A stretch of 64,000 nt of DNA from Rhododendron vialii (lineage: Eukaryota; Streptophyta; Magnoliopsida; Ericales; Ericaceae), in contig NC_080557.1 in assembly GCF_030253575.1 (NCBI RefSeq), positions 47,334,501-47,398,500 of the forward strand. The letters are read 5' to 3'. The notes below the pieces were generated by a model. That model saw only the letters and a program-made list of their open reading frames with translations. It had not been told where the DNA came from and made no database searches. A program made the translations under genes and the position numbers. This document shows, one piece after another, positions 48,751 through 61,100 of the stretch. The stretch's first letter is position 1. The number at the start of each line of letters is the position of its first letter.

Positions 48751-49608
48751 TAATTATTTTCAATTCCCGCCACATTATTTTTTTAAATTTTAAAATTTTC
48801 ACCATATTATCTTAATTTTTGATTCCCTCCATACTATTTTTTCAAATTCTTATTTGTCCCTACACAATACCTCAATAATTTAAACTAAAAATGAAGTTCT
48901 CGCACAAAATTTTCATCCAAGAAATTCACCAAAAAGTAAGTACTATACCCAAATTTTTGAATACAACCACAATTTCCTCTCAAAATATTGTCTAAATCAA
49001 ATTCTTTCTCTACAAAATTTAATTCAAAAAATAAAAATTCCTTCGTGGAAAAATGAGAGGTCACTAAAAAAATAATTATCATACTGTCTCAAATGCATAC
49101 ACTTTCGACACTAAAATGGAGTACAAAAAAATAAGTGTGAATATTAAAAAATAGAGTGTGAAAATTACTCCCCTTTTTGTAATTGGTGAAATTAATTATA
49201 TTAATACCCAATCTTATTAATATTCAGGGCGGTGCACTTAACAATTGACACTATATATTTGACACATGGATCGGTGTCAAACCTTCGCCTTATGCATACC
49301 AATCAAAATTTAATGGTGGTCCTTGGAACTAGGTCGTGGAAGTAAAATCTAAATAATTTTATAAATTTATTGTCATTGTATTTTCTTTCAAAAAAAATTA
49401 TTATAGTCGACGTATTGATTTACACTAATGACATAGGCTATAATATGATCTACAAGTGTAGGCCCAGCACTAGGACGGAGGCATTTGAGGTCTCTGTCTT
49501 TTCAAATTTTTAGCCTGAAAATAAAGCTCCTACATACAAGAAAATATTATATAATTAATAGCCTTTAGAATTAAAAATTCTTAATTGTGTACCATAGTGA
49601 TAAAGGTT

Positions 49609-49821
49609 GTGTTTGGTTGAGAGTTTAGTTTAGTTTAGTTTTGGTAGTGGATGGAGAGAGAAATAGAGTAATGATTGAAGATAGGGGTAATGATTGGAGA
49701 GAGATAGAGATAGATGGGAAAGTAATAATTGAAAAAATAGGGTAATGATTGGAGAAAGAAATAGGGTAATGATTGAAAACAAAACTAAAACTAAAACTAA
49801 ACCACGAACCGAACAAAGCGA
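49609..49821. mobile_element. MITE nested in the 3.1-kb element
   Basis: Left GTTTGGTTGAGAGTTTAGTT and right end (complement GTTCGGTTCGTGGTTTAGTT) form inverted repeats with an AACTAAA/TTTAGTT run around a GGGTAATGATTGGAGAGAG-type core. It resembles the copy at 18037-18171. Confidence 0.65.
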
Positions 49822-51491
49822 AAGTGTTCGAGTTTGGACATTTATCTAAAAGATTTGGGGTTCATGTATTACACCCTTCGTTCCTTTTTTTTTTAAAAAG
49901 AATGTTATTTTTTTTAGGATAAATTACATAATTAGTCCTTAAAGTCTCATACTTCAACAAATCTCGTCGTTCAATTTCAATACAATATTAAATATAATAA
50001 TGCACCATTTGAGCCCTACGTAAGGTGTTTTTTTTTATTTTTTTATTTTTATTTTATCAAAATCGTCTATCTTTTACATAATATTAATTAGGTCATTCGT
50101 ACCAAGAATGAAGTTGATGGCTTATAGCTAGACACTTAATTGGATGAAAAATATCATTCTATTATTCAATTTGCGTGCCGATGATAGAGCTTTTTAAACC
50201 TGATTGAGACAAAAATTTACGTAGGTGACTTAATCAACAAACATAAAAAATTCAACGGATTTGATCATCATTATTGTGTCACAGTCGCATGGCTACGTTA
50301 TATTCAACTACAACAGAGGACTAGGTTTCATACCAAATACTATAAATTGACTGTACAGTCTAAATGTTGTTAGTGAGTGTATTATTAAAATGATCGATCA
50401 GGACAATTAGGATGTTAAATTATACAATATTTAATTTGTGATATTTTAGACATGTATCTTGCTTTGGTATAATAATTATTGATTGTGTTATGATATATTT
50501 TGGTATTGTATCTAGTATCTTTTGATCGATTTCTTTTGGTACGACACATTGTGGTAAGAAAGTGTTAATTTTTTGTATTCTCATAACAATTGTGGTTATG
50601 TTATATAATTTGTAGTATTTTATACATAAGGGAGAGGGAGAGAAAGTCAAAGAGAAGAGAACAACCTGTTACCTGCTAAGCCATTTTTTTATTTTATAAA
50701 TTGATTTAATAAATGGGTGGTCCGGATTATTTACTTTCAAATCCAAGGGTTTAAAATCATGATGCGTACGGTACACCCTCTAATAAGGGGTGTGTACCAT
50801 AGGACTACAAATCGTGGGGGAAATGGGGACGACGACCGGTGTTGGGCTATCTGCATGTACTGGCATTCGTTAGAAACTCGCATAAGACAGACGCGAGCCT
50901 TGTCTTGGCTGGGTTGCATTTAAAGCTCGCATCTTGAACACGGGAGGTACTTTAAAAACGACTTCGTCCGTATTCTTTCATACTTCTCAGGTTCAACCTG
51001 CGAAGTCACTTGAAAACATGAATTTGTTAAATTGTGAGCCCATTCCAATTTATCACCATGATCGAAACCCTTCATGTTTCATAGATTTTTAAGAATATAA
51101 ATCCTGTTAAATATCCGTTGAATCGAGTACCCATTATTTCATAATCAGAGACGATAAGTGCAATTTTTTTTTTGCGAAAATAGACTTGATTGCACTCTAT
51201 GAAATCCGTTTTTGTGAAACGACGTCGGATGCCTGGATGGTTGGATTTGCAACGTGAGTTTGTCAAATTGTGATCTCGTTTCGATGGATCTCCACGATCG
51301 AAATTGTTCAAGTTTTATAGATTGTGAAGGAGATAAACATTGTCAAAGATCACTTGAATCGAATCCTGAACAATGCATAATCGGAGATGATCAAAGTGAA
51401 TTTTTTTTCATGAAAATAGAATTGGCCACACAGTATCAAACCCATCATAGCAAATGATAAATTCACTCCGACGAAGGGACGTCCCCGACGA

Positions 51492-51493
<2 letters not shown>

Positions 51494-51528
<35 letters not shown>
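51494..51528. repeat. (GA)n microsatellite in unit B
   Basis: GA dinucleotides; the matching site in unit A (45549-45570) has a shorter GA run, as expected for slippage after duplication. Confidence 0.88.
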
Positions 51529-51531
<3 letters not shown>

Positions 51532-53212
51532 TGGTGGTTCAGCACTGTAACAGGTCCTCGGATTTCAATTTTGTATAGCTTGCCTTCCATGGTTCTAGGC
51601 AAAATCAGAAGGTGCTCACTACTCCATTCCTAGTTTGGAAACTAGTTTGTTTATATGAGAGATTCCATTGTCATTTGAATTTTGCCTTAATGTGTTGATG
51701 AATTTTGCCTTTCATTGTTCTTGGCAGGTATTGGGCAAAACTTTCCCTTGGCGTTGGTGCAGAACCACTGCAGAACACTCTCCAAGTTCACTGGTAAACA
51801 GGTATTGTTCCACATTGCTGCTGCCCAAGGAGAAACAGTCATTCATAATGACCCCCCATTTCCTCAAATCTGTCTTTGGTCATTCAAGGATTGACCTAGA
51901 TTTTGCACCACCCTTCAAAGCTGAGTTGTAACTTGTATCCTCTAAAGCTACGTGTATCTAGGAAGTTGTGAAGTTTTAGTTTTTATCAGTGGCATAGAGC
52001 TACCGGTAAGTTTTTTCTCTTGAATTCTTCCATCCTCTTTGGCCATTGCCTATATTGAGCCTAAGGACAATGGGGTTCTTCGTACGTAAAGGGATTCTGA
52101 CTGTTTTTTTTTTTCCTTGTAATTTCTGCTATAGTTTCCATTGCTTGGCTCGTTTTGCTTTTGCTCTGGAACTTGTGCTCGGAAATTCAATTAACCTTTG
52201 CATTATAGATACTCAGCATCTAAAAGCATTAACTTGACTACCACAACCTATAAATTACTTTATGTTTATGCCCATTCTCATTTACTGTCCATTTGGCAAA
52301 ATCGGTGAGTAAAGAGAAAAGAACAATAGAATGTGAAGGATAATGATATCTTTCTGGTGATTAAGGATGAGAGTGTCCCTAATTATTTCTCAGGTAATTC
52401 ATGAGAAAAAAGGAAGAGTAAGAAATGTAGTCCTCGATGTCCTCTTCTTCGGAAAACACATTTTGGAACTATGATTTTGCTTAAAATTGATGACTTGACT
52501 GTGCCGCCATGGCAATCGGCGACCCTATATCCAACTTGAAATCGCAGCTGGGTGAAATCCCTGGGTCCAACCTCTTTTTTCACATAATGCATGAACTGAA
52601 AGAAAAGGGAAAACCATGAATTATAAGATCAGCATTCTGTTGGGGGTTTGTGTGGGTTTTTTTCTTGTTGCTTGTATGGGGGAGATTTAGGATTTTGCTT
52701 GTAGCTATGTTCAATTTCTTCTTAGGTTAGCTGAGCATTGCTTGAGAACATGAGTAGTAACTTCTTCGTCTTGACTGGGTTTGTGGAAGAAAAGGAAAAA
52801 CCATGAATTATAGTATCAGCTTTCTATGGGGGGTTTGTGTGTTTTTTTTCTTTGGGTGTGTGCGTGTGTGCCAATATTTTGGCTGACTCTCTAGTAGTCT
52901 CCCTTGATGCCAGCTAAGTTGGTTTGAGTGAGTGCGGAAAACAACTTTCAAAACTCTGATATTTTATGGTGCATGGGTCATTTTACGGTTGAAGCTATGC
53001 TCATGGAAATATTCCAAATTGGGAAACATTGTAAACAGTTTTCTAGCCTGGGAAGAGGCATTTTGATTCTCCTGCCCCACCTCTTTGTTTTGAAATTGAT
53101 TGGTTTTAATTTGACTGAAATATTGCAGGTAGAATTCCTGTCGTTGAAACATTTGGTGTTTTGGTTCTTCCCATCCAAAGAGGATTCATGTATTTATTTG
53201 TTTTTATTTTTT

Positions 53213-53500
53213 TAGGTTTGGAATATGTCTTTCGTGCGGTCTTTCTCAGAAGCTGTCACGTATTATAGGACCCAACAGAGCTCTTGAGGTGTTTTTAACA
53301 GCCTTAGCCCTTAACTGCAGGACAAGCTGAGAGAGGTTTGGTGAATCATCCTGTTGATGAAAGTGAATTGCTGAAGAAAGCCCGGAAGTTGCAGCACCTA
53401 TCTTGAAAAATGATCAAGACTTAAGTTTTCAGTTATAAGTCGGCTATCAATAATGGCCTCAAGCTGGACCTGGGTCACGCTCTTGCACTGGAAAGGTAGT
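53213..53500 (+). pseudogene. Enoyl-CoA hydratase/isomerase pseudogene exon
   Basis: After a TTTTTTTAG acceptor the reading FGICLSCGLSQKLSRIIGPN then RALEV matches the plant enoyl-CoA hydratase family; further pieces PILKNDQDL and GLKLDLGHALALEK follow but in other frames with stops between. The piece keeps intron signals on both sides (GTAGTT after the last), so it came by DNA duplication, not retrocopy. The rest of the gene is missing. The boundary of the tandem unit falls inside this exon at IIG. Confidence 0.82.
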
Positions 53501-54974
53501 TTAGTCTCATTACAGTGTTTTTCGAACTAAAACCTGTTAGTGTTTCATGGATTTTGATTCTAATCAAATCTCACAGCTTGGTATTCATATTTAGAAGGTC
53601 CCCTATAGCTTGTTCAATGACTTTCTTTTTACCTTTAGTAATGGAACAATTGTTTCCCACATTTTGGATCCGCTACTTCTTACTTTCAGTTCCTTCACAG
53701 AAAAACAGGAGCACAGAGGCATCCCCCAGAACAAGAATGCAAACAACAGAACTTACAAGTAAACTAGGGAACAAAGCTGCAAACAGAACCAGTAAAGGAT
53801 AGCTTTTTAGAGCTTATCCACCATCCTAGGCTGACAACAACAGTAAGTTTAGAAGACTTTTTTTGGGTAAATAAGTTTAGAAGACTTAAATACAAAGAAC
53901 AGATACATCAACCAGAGGCAAACACATTAGCATAAATTTGCCAATCAACACACACAAGTCTATTCTGATCTGACTTCTTGATATTCCTCCACATATGAAT
54001 GCAGCATCTCAAGAAACAAGATATTTTTTTTACTTTCTTGGTCGATTTTCCTTTTGAGATGTAGCCTGCTTAATTGATTTTTTTGTTGTAATTTCTGCGA
54101 TAGTTTCAATTGCTTGGCTCATTTTGCTAATGCTCTGGAACTTGTGCTTTGGAATTCAACAAACCTTTGCGTTATGGCATCTAAAATTCCATTATCTTGA
54201 CTACCACAACCTAGAAATTATGATTCATGTGTACTTTGGGTTTTATGCCCATCCTTATTTACTGTCCATTTAGCAAAATCGGCGAGAAAAGAGAAGAAAG
54301 GATAAAGTTTGGGATAAAAGAAGAGAGAACAAAAGAATGAGAAGGATAATGGTTTGTTCCTGTCTTAGTTGAGTAATTCATGAGAATAAGAAGAGCAAGA
54401 AATGTTATCCTTGATATCGTCTTGTTCGGAAAATACAAACATAGAGATTGTAGAAGAGAAGATAGTTGTATTTTGCGAGTAAGAGGGGGGAAGACTGAAA
54501 TAATTGCAAATCTCTTGTTTGTTCAAAAACTGAACAAATGGATTAGTAATGAGAGAATCCATTATCTTGTAAGCTATGGTTTGTTCGCAAATCTATCATC
54601 TTTCCAAATCTTTTGGAGAGATTCAAAAACTGAGTTGTATCCTATAAAGCTACGTATATCTATGAAGTTGTGAAGTTTTAGTTTTTAGTAGTGGCATAGA
54701 CCTACCAGTAAGTTTTTTCTCTTGAATTCTTCCATCCTTTTTGGCCATTGCCTCTATTGAGCCTACGGACAGTGTGGTTCTTCTTACCCAAAGGGATTCT
54801 GACTTTTCTTTTTTGAACTATGAATTTATTTGAACCAGCACCTTTCAATGTATTTTCAAACTGAGCTAGCGATTACAGTTATGTTGTTTGCACTCAAATT
54901 TGGTCACCATTATTGGCTCGGTTCAAAACTGGACGAAACTGGAGGATAGCAAACTGGACCAAAGCCTTGGTCCC
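53501..54974. repeat. Rearranged third partial copy of the tandem unit
   Basis: 54060-54445 matches 52110-52460 of unit B and 54618-54810 matches 51923-52107, both in plus orientation but in swapped order. The sequence between and around (53501-54059) shows no gene. Confidence 0.75.
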
Positions 54975-55605
54975 TCTTCAGGAGGAAGAACTCACCTTGA
55001 TCCCCTTTTCAGTACCAACTTTCTTGAATCCCAAAACCCCCTTCACTATCCCAATCAACTTCCCAAACCCAGATGATTTCTCCTCCTCCTCCTCCTTCTT
55101 GTTCTTCACATCAGAATCATTTCCCTTAGACGACGTCATTTTCTTCTCAACCACAAACTGTTCAAAATTCCCCAGAGAAGCTCCAGTCCCTTTAAAAACC
55201 ACCACCATATGTGGGTACCATTCTCTGACCAACGCGTTGAAATTTTTCGAAACTTTAAACACCTGATCCGACCCGGCATCCCCTTAACACCCCGACCACA
55301 GCTCTAGAGTTCACGTGGGCATTACAGGCGGATAAAATGTGGGTGGACCAGTCTCGAAAATGGGTCGAAATAAACAGCTCGAAGTTCTTGGTGTTTTTTT
55401 TTGAGCAAGTAGACCATGGTTATGCAGGATAAGATGAAGGCGTTTTCGGTGTATATAGGCCATGGATTTCTTGGTTTTTCGACCCGTGAAGAGACCGGCA
55501 CCCGGTTCGTTGAAGTATGGGTTTTTGTTGAGGACTAGCCCTTGGATTGACACTAGGATCTGAAGCACTGTGGACTCACCTGCACTCAGGGCACAATCCA
55601 AGAAC
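54975..55605 (-). pseudogene. UBC25/26-like ubiquitin-conjugating enzyme fragment, broken
   Basis: The minus strand encodes STVLQILVSIQGLVLNKNPY then FNEPGAG, and further on FKVSKNFNALVREWYPHMVV, which fit the C-terminal part of large plant E2 enzymes (UBC23-26/PHO2 group). The two parts (55601-55311 and 55262-54978) are in different frames with stops between, and the middle segment after KKSMAY is garbled. The catalytic Cys region is absent. The Lys/Glu/Ser-rich tail ends KVSSSS. It cannot encode a working E2. Confidence 0.78.
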
Positions 55606-58145
55606 TAGTGTAGTCAGTTAATACGTAAATTTAGGTTCCAAAAAATTAAAGCTATTACTTTGTTCCCGTATTAAACACAACTATAAATTATAGTAGTCAA
55701 AATTTCGTCAAAATTTCGGACATAATCTGTCAACACGACTTGAAAAAAGGTTCTAGTAGTGAAGATTTCGGACATAAAACACAACTTGAAAGATGAATAA
55801 TAAAAACAAAAAATGGAGAGCTAAAATAGGAAAGGGGGATGATTACACAAAAGTGGTACGTATTGTATTGTTGATTATTTGTCTTTTAAAAAAATCGTAT
55901 TCTTCTTTTGAATAAAAAAAGGTACTTTCATAACTTTTTTAACAATTGAAAATTTTTAATTGGTTCGAAATTTTTTTAACTTTTAAAAAAGAAAGCATTT
56001 TATTTGCTAATCTACAAGTTGCCACGATCTTAAAAAATATCAAACAAAAACAATCTGAGACGGAAAGTGTAAGGGTTTGGATTGATGTTAGTCTTCAAAA
56101 GAGTAAAGTGGGTAAAGATGCCTAGTTCCACTAACGTTCTTATTTTTTAAGGGGAGTGTTTCCATTAGTAAAATATTTGTAGAAAAATATTTCTGGTTGA
56201 AAAGTTGTTAAGATGTTTCCGGTAGTGAATAAGTTTTTGATGGGCATGTGAGTGAAAAAATTGTTGAGTTGGTAAAATTTTTTTTGTTAGTGGAAACGAG
56301 ATGGTAAAATACGTTAAGTTTTCAACGTTTTTTGTTAGTGAAAACAGGGCCTAAGTACTTATTTTTTGTTTTACGAGCAGGTCATTTTCTCACAATACGT
56401 CACCTTTAATTTGAAAATATTTGAAAAATTACTTATTTTAATTAGTAAAACACACCCTATATATCTTTCTTGATCTTCGTTTTTTGCTCACTCCATCTTT
56501 GAAGCTAAGTTCCCAAAAAAAAAATTCTTTGAAGACATATGTGTGGAAATTACGTTTTCTGTGAACTTGTTTTTGGACATACTATAATGGGGTATTGGGC
56601 CCAAAAAATCCAAAATTTTTACCCAAAAGTTAGACGTTGCGGCCACAGGGTTCTAAAAAGTAAAAAATTGCGGCCACAAGGCATAACATTTCGGCCTGAA
56701 TCGGCCATGTGGTTGTACCTTGCGGCCATGATGAATCTTTCTTGCGGCCATAGTTGAGTGGCCAAAATAAGGAAACAGATATACTTCAAGGGGGTCACGA
56801 TGTAATTAATCGTTTCCTCTTTTGCTTTGATTGGGGAACCGGACTAATCCTCCATTTATTTTTTGACAATATTACCCTCTACTTGAAGTGAAATTTACTC
56901 TACTGTCGCCAGGAATGTTGTACAGGAAAATTATTCTCAGGAAAAGTCAAGTAAAGTGAAGTAAAAGAAAAAGAAAATTATTTTCCTATGAGTGTTCATT
57001 TGACAAAAGAATTTTGCAAGAATAATTAAGGTTTAGTTGTTCATTTGTCAGGAAAAAAAAACTTTCGGGAAAATTTTGTAAGTGTTCACTCATTTTCCTT
57101 TTCCCGCGACGCAAAATCCTGTGTTTTTTGCAGGATCACTTTTGCAGGAAAGTAATTCCTGCAGGAAAACTTAAAAACGTGTTTTCTACTACTTTCCTGC
57201 CAACTGAACACTACAAAAATTATGAAAAAGTTGATTTTCCCATTCTTTCATGTACTTTTCTGGCAACTGAACGGAGCCTATTAAAAAAAGGCGAGAGAGA
57301 GAAAAAAAAAAAATGAAAATTAATTTTTTTCCTCTAGATCGTTTGGTTCCTGATTATGGGAAGAAAGGAAAAAACGAAAATAATATGAGTACCGACGCCC
57401 CTCCCACTGTCTCTCTCTTCATCAGAAGGGAATCCTTCTCAGAATCAAGCAAGTAGCAGGTACCCTTCTATCTCTATCTCTCCATCCGGCCCTCGTCGAC
57501 AGACCGGAGAAGAATCAGAGGCGTCCGGTTGTAAACGTAGTGGAGAGTTGGAACATCGAAGCCCTAGATTTGCACTTTTTCCCCTCTTGTAAGTGCTCAC
57601 TAGGTTTCATTGATGACAGCAACTGTTAATTGAATTTAGATTAGAAGAGGAAGGCAGTGGCAGATTTAAGTCAGATATTTTTCTTTTCATTTTTCTGCTG
57701 TATCCAAACAAGAGAGTTTTTTCTCCCTTACTTTCCTCCCATTTTCTATCTGGAACCAAACAAGGGAAAGAACCCCATTTTCTCCACCTTAATTTTTTAC
57801 CCTACCCATTATTCCAGCCCTCACACAGTTCTTTCTTTCTTTCTTATCCTTCTTGGGACAAAATTCTTGTTCTTCGACCTTCTACTGCTTTACACCAATC
57901 GTCATTGGTTCATTATCAAGAGTTGGGAGAAAAGAACTGGGGAAAAAAGGGAGCTTGATTTCTTGCGATCTTTTGTTGTAATATCCGAGTGATTTTGTTG
58001 TTCGAGGACTTTTTTTTTTCCGTGATATGGGTTTTTGATTTCTCCCCCCAAAATTGGAAACCCATTAATGGATTCCCAATGGATTCTTGGGATTCAAGAA
58101 GGGGTGAAGAGATTGGATTGATCTGGTGACAAGGAGGAGCTGATT
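55606..58145. other. Intergenic region and PIEZO promoter/leader
   Basis: AT-rich spacer without recognised genes. Around 57000-57290 several GTGTTCAxTTG, GCAGGAAA and CAACTGAAC words in both orientations suggest an old MITE. From about 57400 the sequence becomes CT-rich (TCTCTCTCTTCATCAG; TCTATCTCTATCTCTCC), consistent with the PIEZO leader before the start at 58146. Confidence 0.5.
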
Positions 58146-61100
58146 ATGGGTACTTTTCTTGGCGGCTTTGTGCTGCCCGTGCTGCTTTTGGCAGGTATAC
58201 TGTCAATAACGTGATTCTATATTGCTTTTACTGTATTGGTTGGTCGGAGTGATACGATATCGGTTGATGGCAGAAGTTTGTGCTACCTTGTGGAATTTTG
58301 GTATTTTTACTGGGTTTCTGTAGCATGTAGAATGTTATTTCTATGAGTCTAGGCATTAGTACTTTTAGTATTGAATCTTTTTCTCTATTGAAGTGGTGCA
58401 AATAGGTAACTGTTAGGCACATACTCAATAATGTCACCTGCTTCTTGTCATGCAGTTTGAACATTGTAGGTAAAGTGGCCAAGTGAGGATTTTTCCTTCA
58501 ACTTAAGTTCTGTTAGTTTTATAACCATACTGCAGTTTTTGAATATATATCTTGCATCCAGATGAATTCTAAATATCCGAGCTGCAGCTGCATACCTTAC
58601 TGAATATTTCATATGCGTACATAGAGACATGAGTACGGATGATTTGTAACTGAGATGATGATTTCTTTAACTTCTCCCCTGTTGCAGCTGCTTTGCTGAA
58701 TTGGAGTTTAATCTCTCTAGTTGATTTGCTAGCTTTTCTCCTCGTTCGGTTCACTGCTCCAAAAAGAGGTTTCCATCTTTCACTGATAAGTTGCATTAAC
58801 CGTCTGTTGTCTTTCCTAGCTTATGTGGTATTTAACTTCTGCTTGTTTGATGTTTTCTTTACTGGTTATGTGTCCAAAGACCATCTTCTTGTGACGATGG
58901 ACAGACACTATTAATTGACCAGACAACATGTACATTTTTTTATTTTCAGGATATGCTTGTTATAAATTTCCCTTATTCTAGAACCTGCATTTTTTAGATC
59001 TTTTGGACAAGTGACTGTCATCTTCCTCTTTATCATAGGTACATTTATCTTATCTTCAGACTTTGTGATTGTGTTTGGTTAGGCAGTCATTGTTGTACGG
59101 TGGTCCTATGTCCACTTTCGTGACTTTCTACATGATTGTTGTATTCCTGTAGTAGGAAGGGCTTTCATCGCAGTCTGATGAATTTAGACGGAGCAACGAC
59201 TTTTCAATTTTCCTTCACTTGTTCACTAATTCTGATAATATTGTAATTTCTGAGCTGGAAAAAGATAGTGAAATCATGTTCAATACATGGCAAGATGCGG
59301 CAGGCGTTTTCTCTAGAAACTACAATACAGAAAAAAATGTGCCTGATTTGACTGTAATCAGTTGGTACTCACAGACCACTTTGCTTTCACAGCAGTCTGA
59401 TGAATTTAGACGCAGCAACAACTTTTCAATTTTCCTTCACTTGTTCACTAATTCTGATAATGTTGTAGTTTTTGAGCTGGAAAAAGAAAGTGAAATCGTG
59501 TTCAATACATGGCAAGATGCGGCAGGCATTTTCACTAGAAACTACAATACAGAAAAAAATGTGCCTGATTTGACTGTAATCAGTTCATACTCACAAACCA
59601 CTTTGCTTTTCATTATTTCTTTAGGTAGTTACTCTGCGTTATTTTGGGGAAATCAAAGAGATTTACTTCTAATGTGATCGGTGATTCTAATCCCTCGGCG
59701 AGGCTTATTCATAGGACTAAAAGAAAACTATTGCAAGATTTACTCCTTTCCTCTTCAATGGTTTTTTAAGGAACCAAATTAAATGGAAGCTAACTATTGC
59801 AGAGGTTTGTTGTCTTGTCAATACCATGAGCCTGTTTCTGTGCCTGCTAAAAAGAAGGAATTTAGTTCCCTCAAGATGGGATGCTTTCAGAAAACTTCTC
59901 CAGAACTTGTCTTCTTGATGTTTCTGAAATGAAAAAAGATTCTGAAAACAATACCGAAAGCAAGTTAAGAGCTTTGTTGAAACTAAATTATGTTTTCAAG
60001 TACTCATCCAGTCAAACGATGTTTATCAGAATCAAATTATTGGCACCTATCTGTGATGCAAGGCCCCATCCATCACACAACTGACAGTGGCAAGGACTAC
60101 TGCTGCAAACAAACGAAATGATGTGAATATTTATGGTTTCTTATCTCCTACAAATAAATCAGAGCGGAACTTCCTTCCGTAATAGAAGGAGTTTATTCCT
60201 GATTCCAACCCACAACAGAGACTTAGGCATCTCATCTATGTATTATTGTAACATCTCACCCATGTCTATTATAGAAATATGAAAAGCCATCAAAACCATA
60301 CCCTTCAATTCTGACTTCTGATGAGAGTTTTTGCATAAATATGCTGTTTGTCTGCCATTTTCCATCAGTGCCATTTTCCATCAATGAACTGCTTCCTGTT
60401 AGACTTGTCCCACATCACTCATCTAAGCCACTCAAGCTTAATTAATAAATTCTAGAGGCTACTCCACCTATTGCCAATTGGTTTTAGGTTGGAACCCTCC
60501 AAGAAATCTAACATGATATCAGAGCTAGGTCTTGGGTGGTCTCACTCTCACCTCTCGTGGGAAAGTCTCTGTCGCCCGAGTCAGTCAGTCAGCTCTTGGT
60601 CTCTTGGTCTGTCATCTCCATGTGCATCCGGGCTGCACGTGAGGGGGAGTGTTAGACTTGTCCCACATCGCTCATCTAAGCCATCCAAGCTTGGTTAATA
60701 AATTCTAGAGGCTACTCCACCTATTGCCAATTAGTTTTAGGTTGGAACCCTCCAAGAAATCTAACACTTCCACCATAGAAATTGGTTGTGGGTATGCATT
60801 GCATGTTAGGTCCTATTCAGGGATATTACAAGCTTCAAGGAAGGTACATTTGGACTTTGCTCCTCATATTCCGAGCCAGTTTAGCTTCTTACTAAAAGCA
60901 TAGGAGTTGAAAAAACCCTTCTGATGCTGAAAAGGAAATAAGAAAGCATATAATTTTCTTACCGCTTGGAAACTCCATTCCTATCCTTGTAAGCAATCTA
61001 ATGCCTTTAGATGCTCATAGGATGTTTTAGTTTCCCACTATGAAGCACCGACACCTCTAGAGGTCGAAGTATCGCAGTGTCGGGACACGGCGGGGACACG

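Larger units (their letters stand above)
47689..50805. mobile_element. ~3.1-kb non-autonomous element inserted in unit B
   Basis: Comparison with unit A (about 44850-44866) shows this stretch is extra. CTATGGTACACA near the left end (47703-47714) and TGTGTACCATAG near the right end (50791-50802) are inverted, followed inward by GTATACCGTATG and the complement CGTACGGTACAC. TACAAAT at 47682-47688 and 50806-50812 is a plausible target duplication. The body is extremely AT-rich with a tandem array and no transposase frame. Superfamily not assigned. Confidence 0.72.
46723..53267 (+). repeat. Large tandem duplication, unit B
   Basis: Second copy of the unit, ending GTCACGTATTATA. It is interrupted by a ~3.1-kb insertion (47689-50805). 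It retains about 740 bp (51794-52540) that unit A lacks, and that same stretch is partly present in the third piece at 54060-54810, so loss from A is the simpler reading. No intact gene is seen. Confidence 0.9.
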
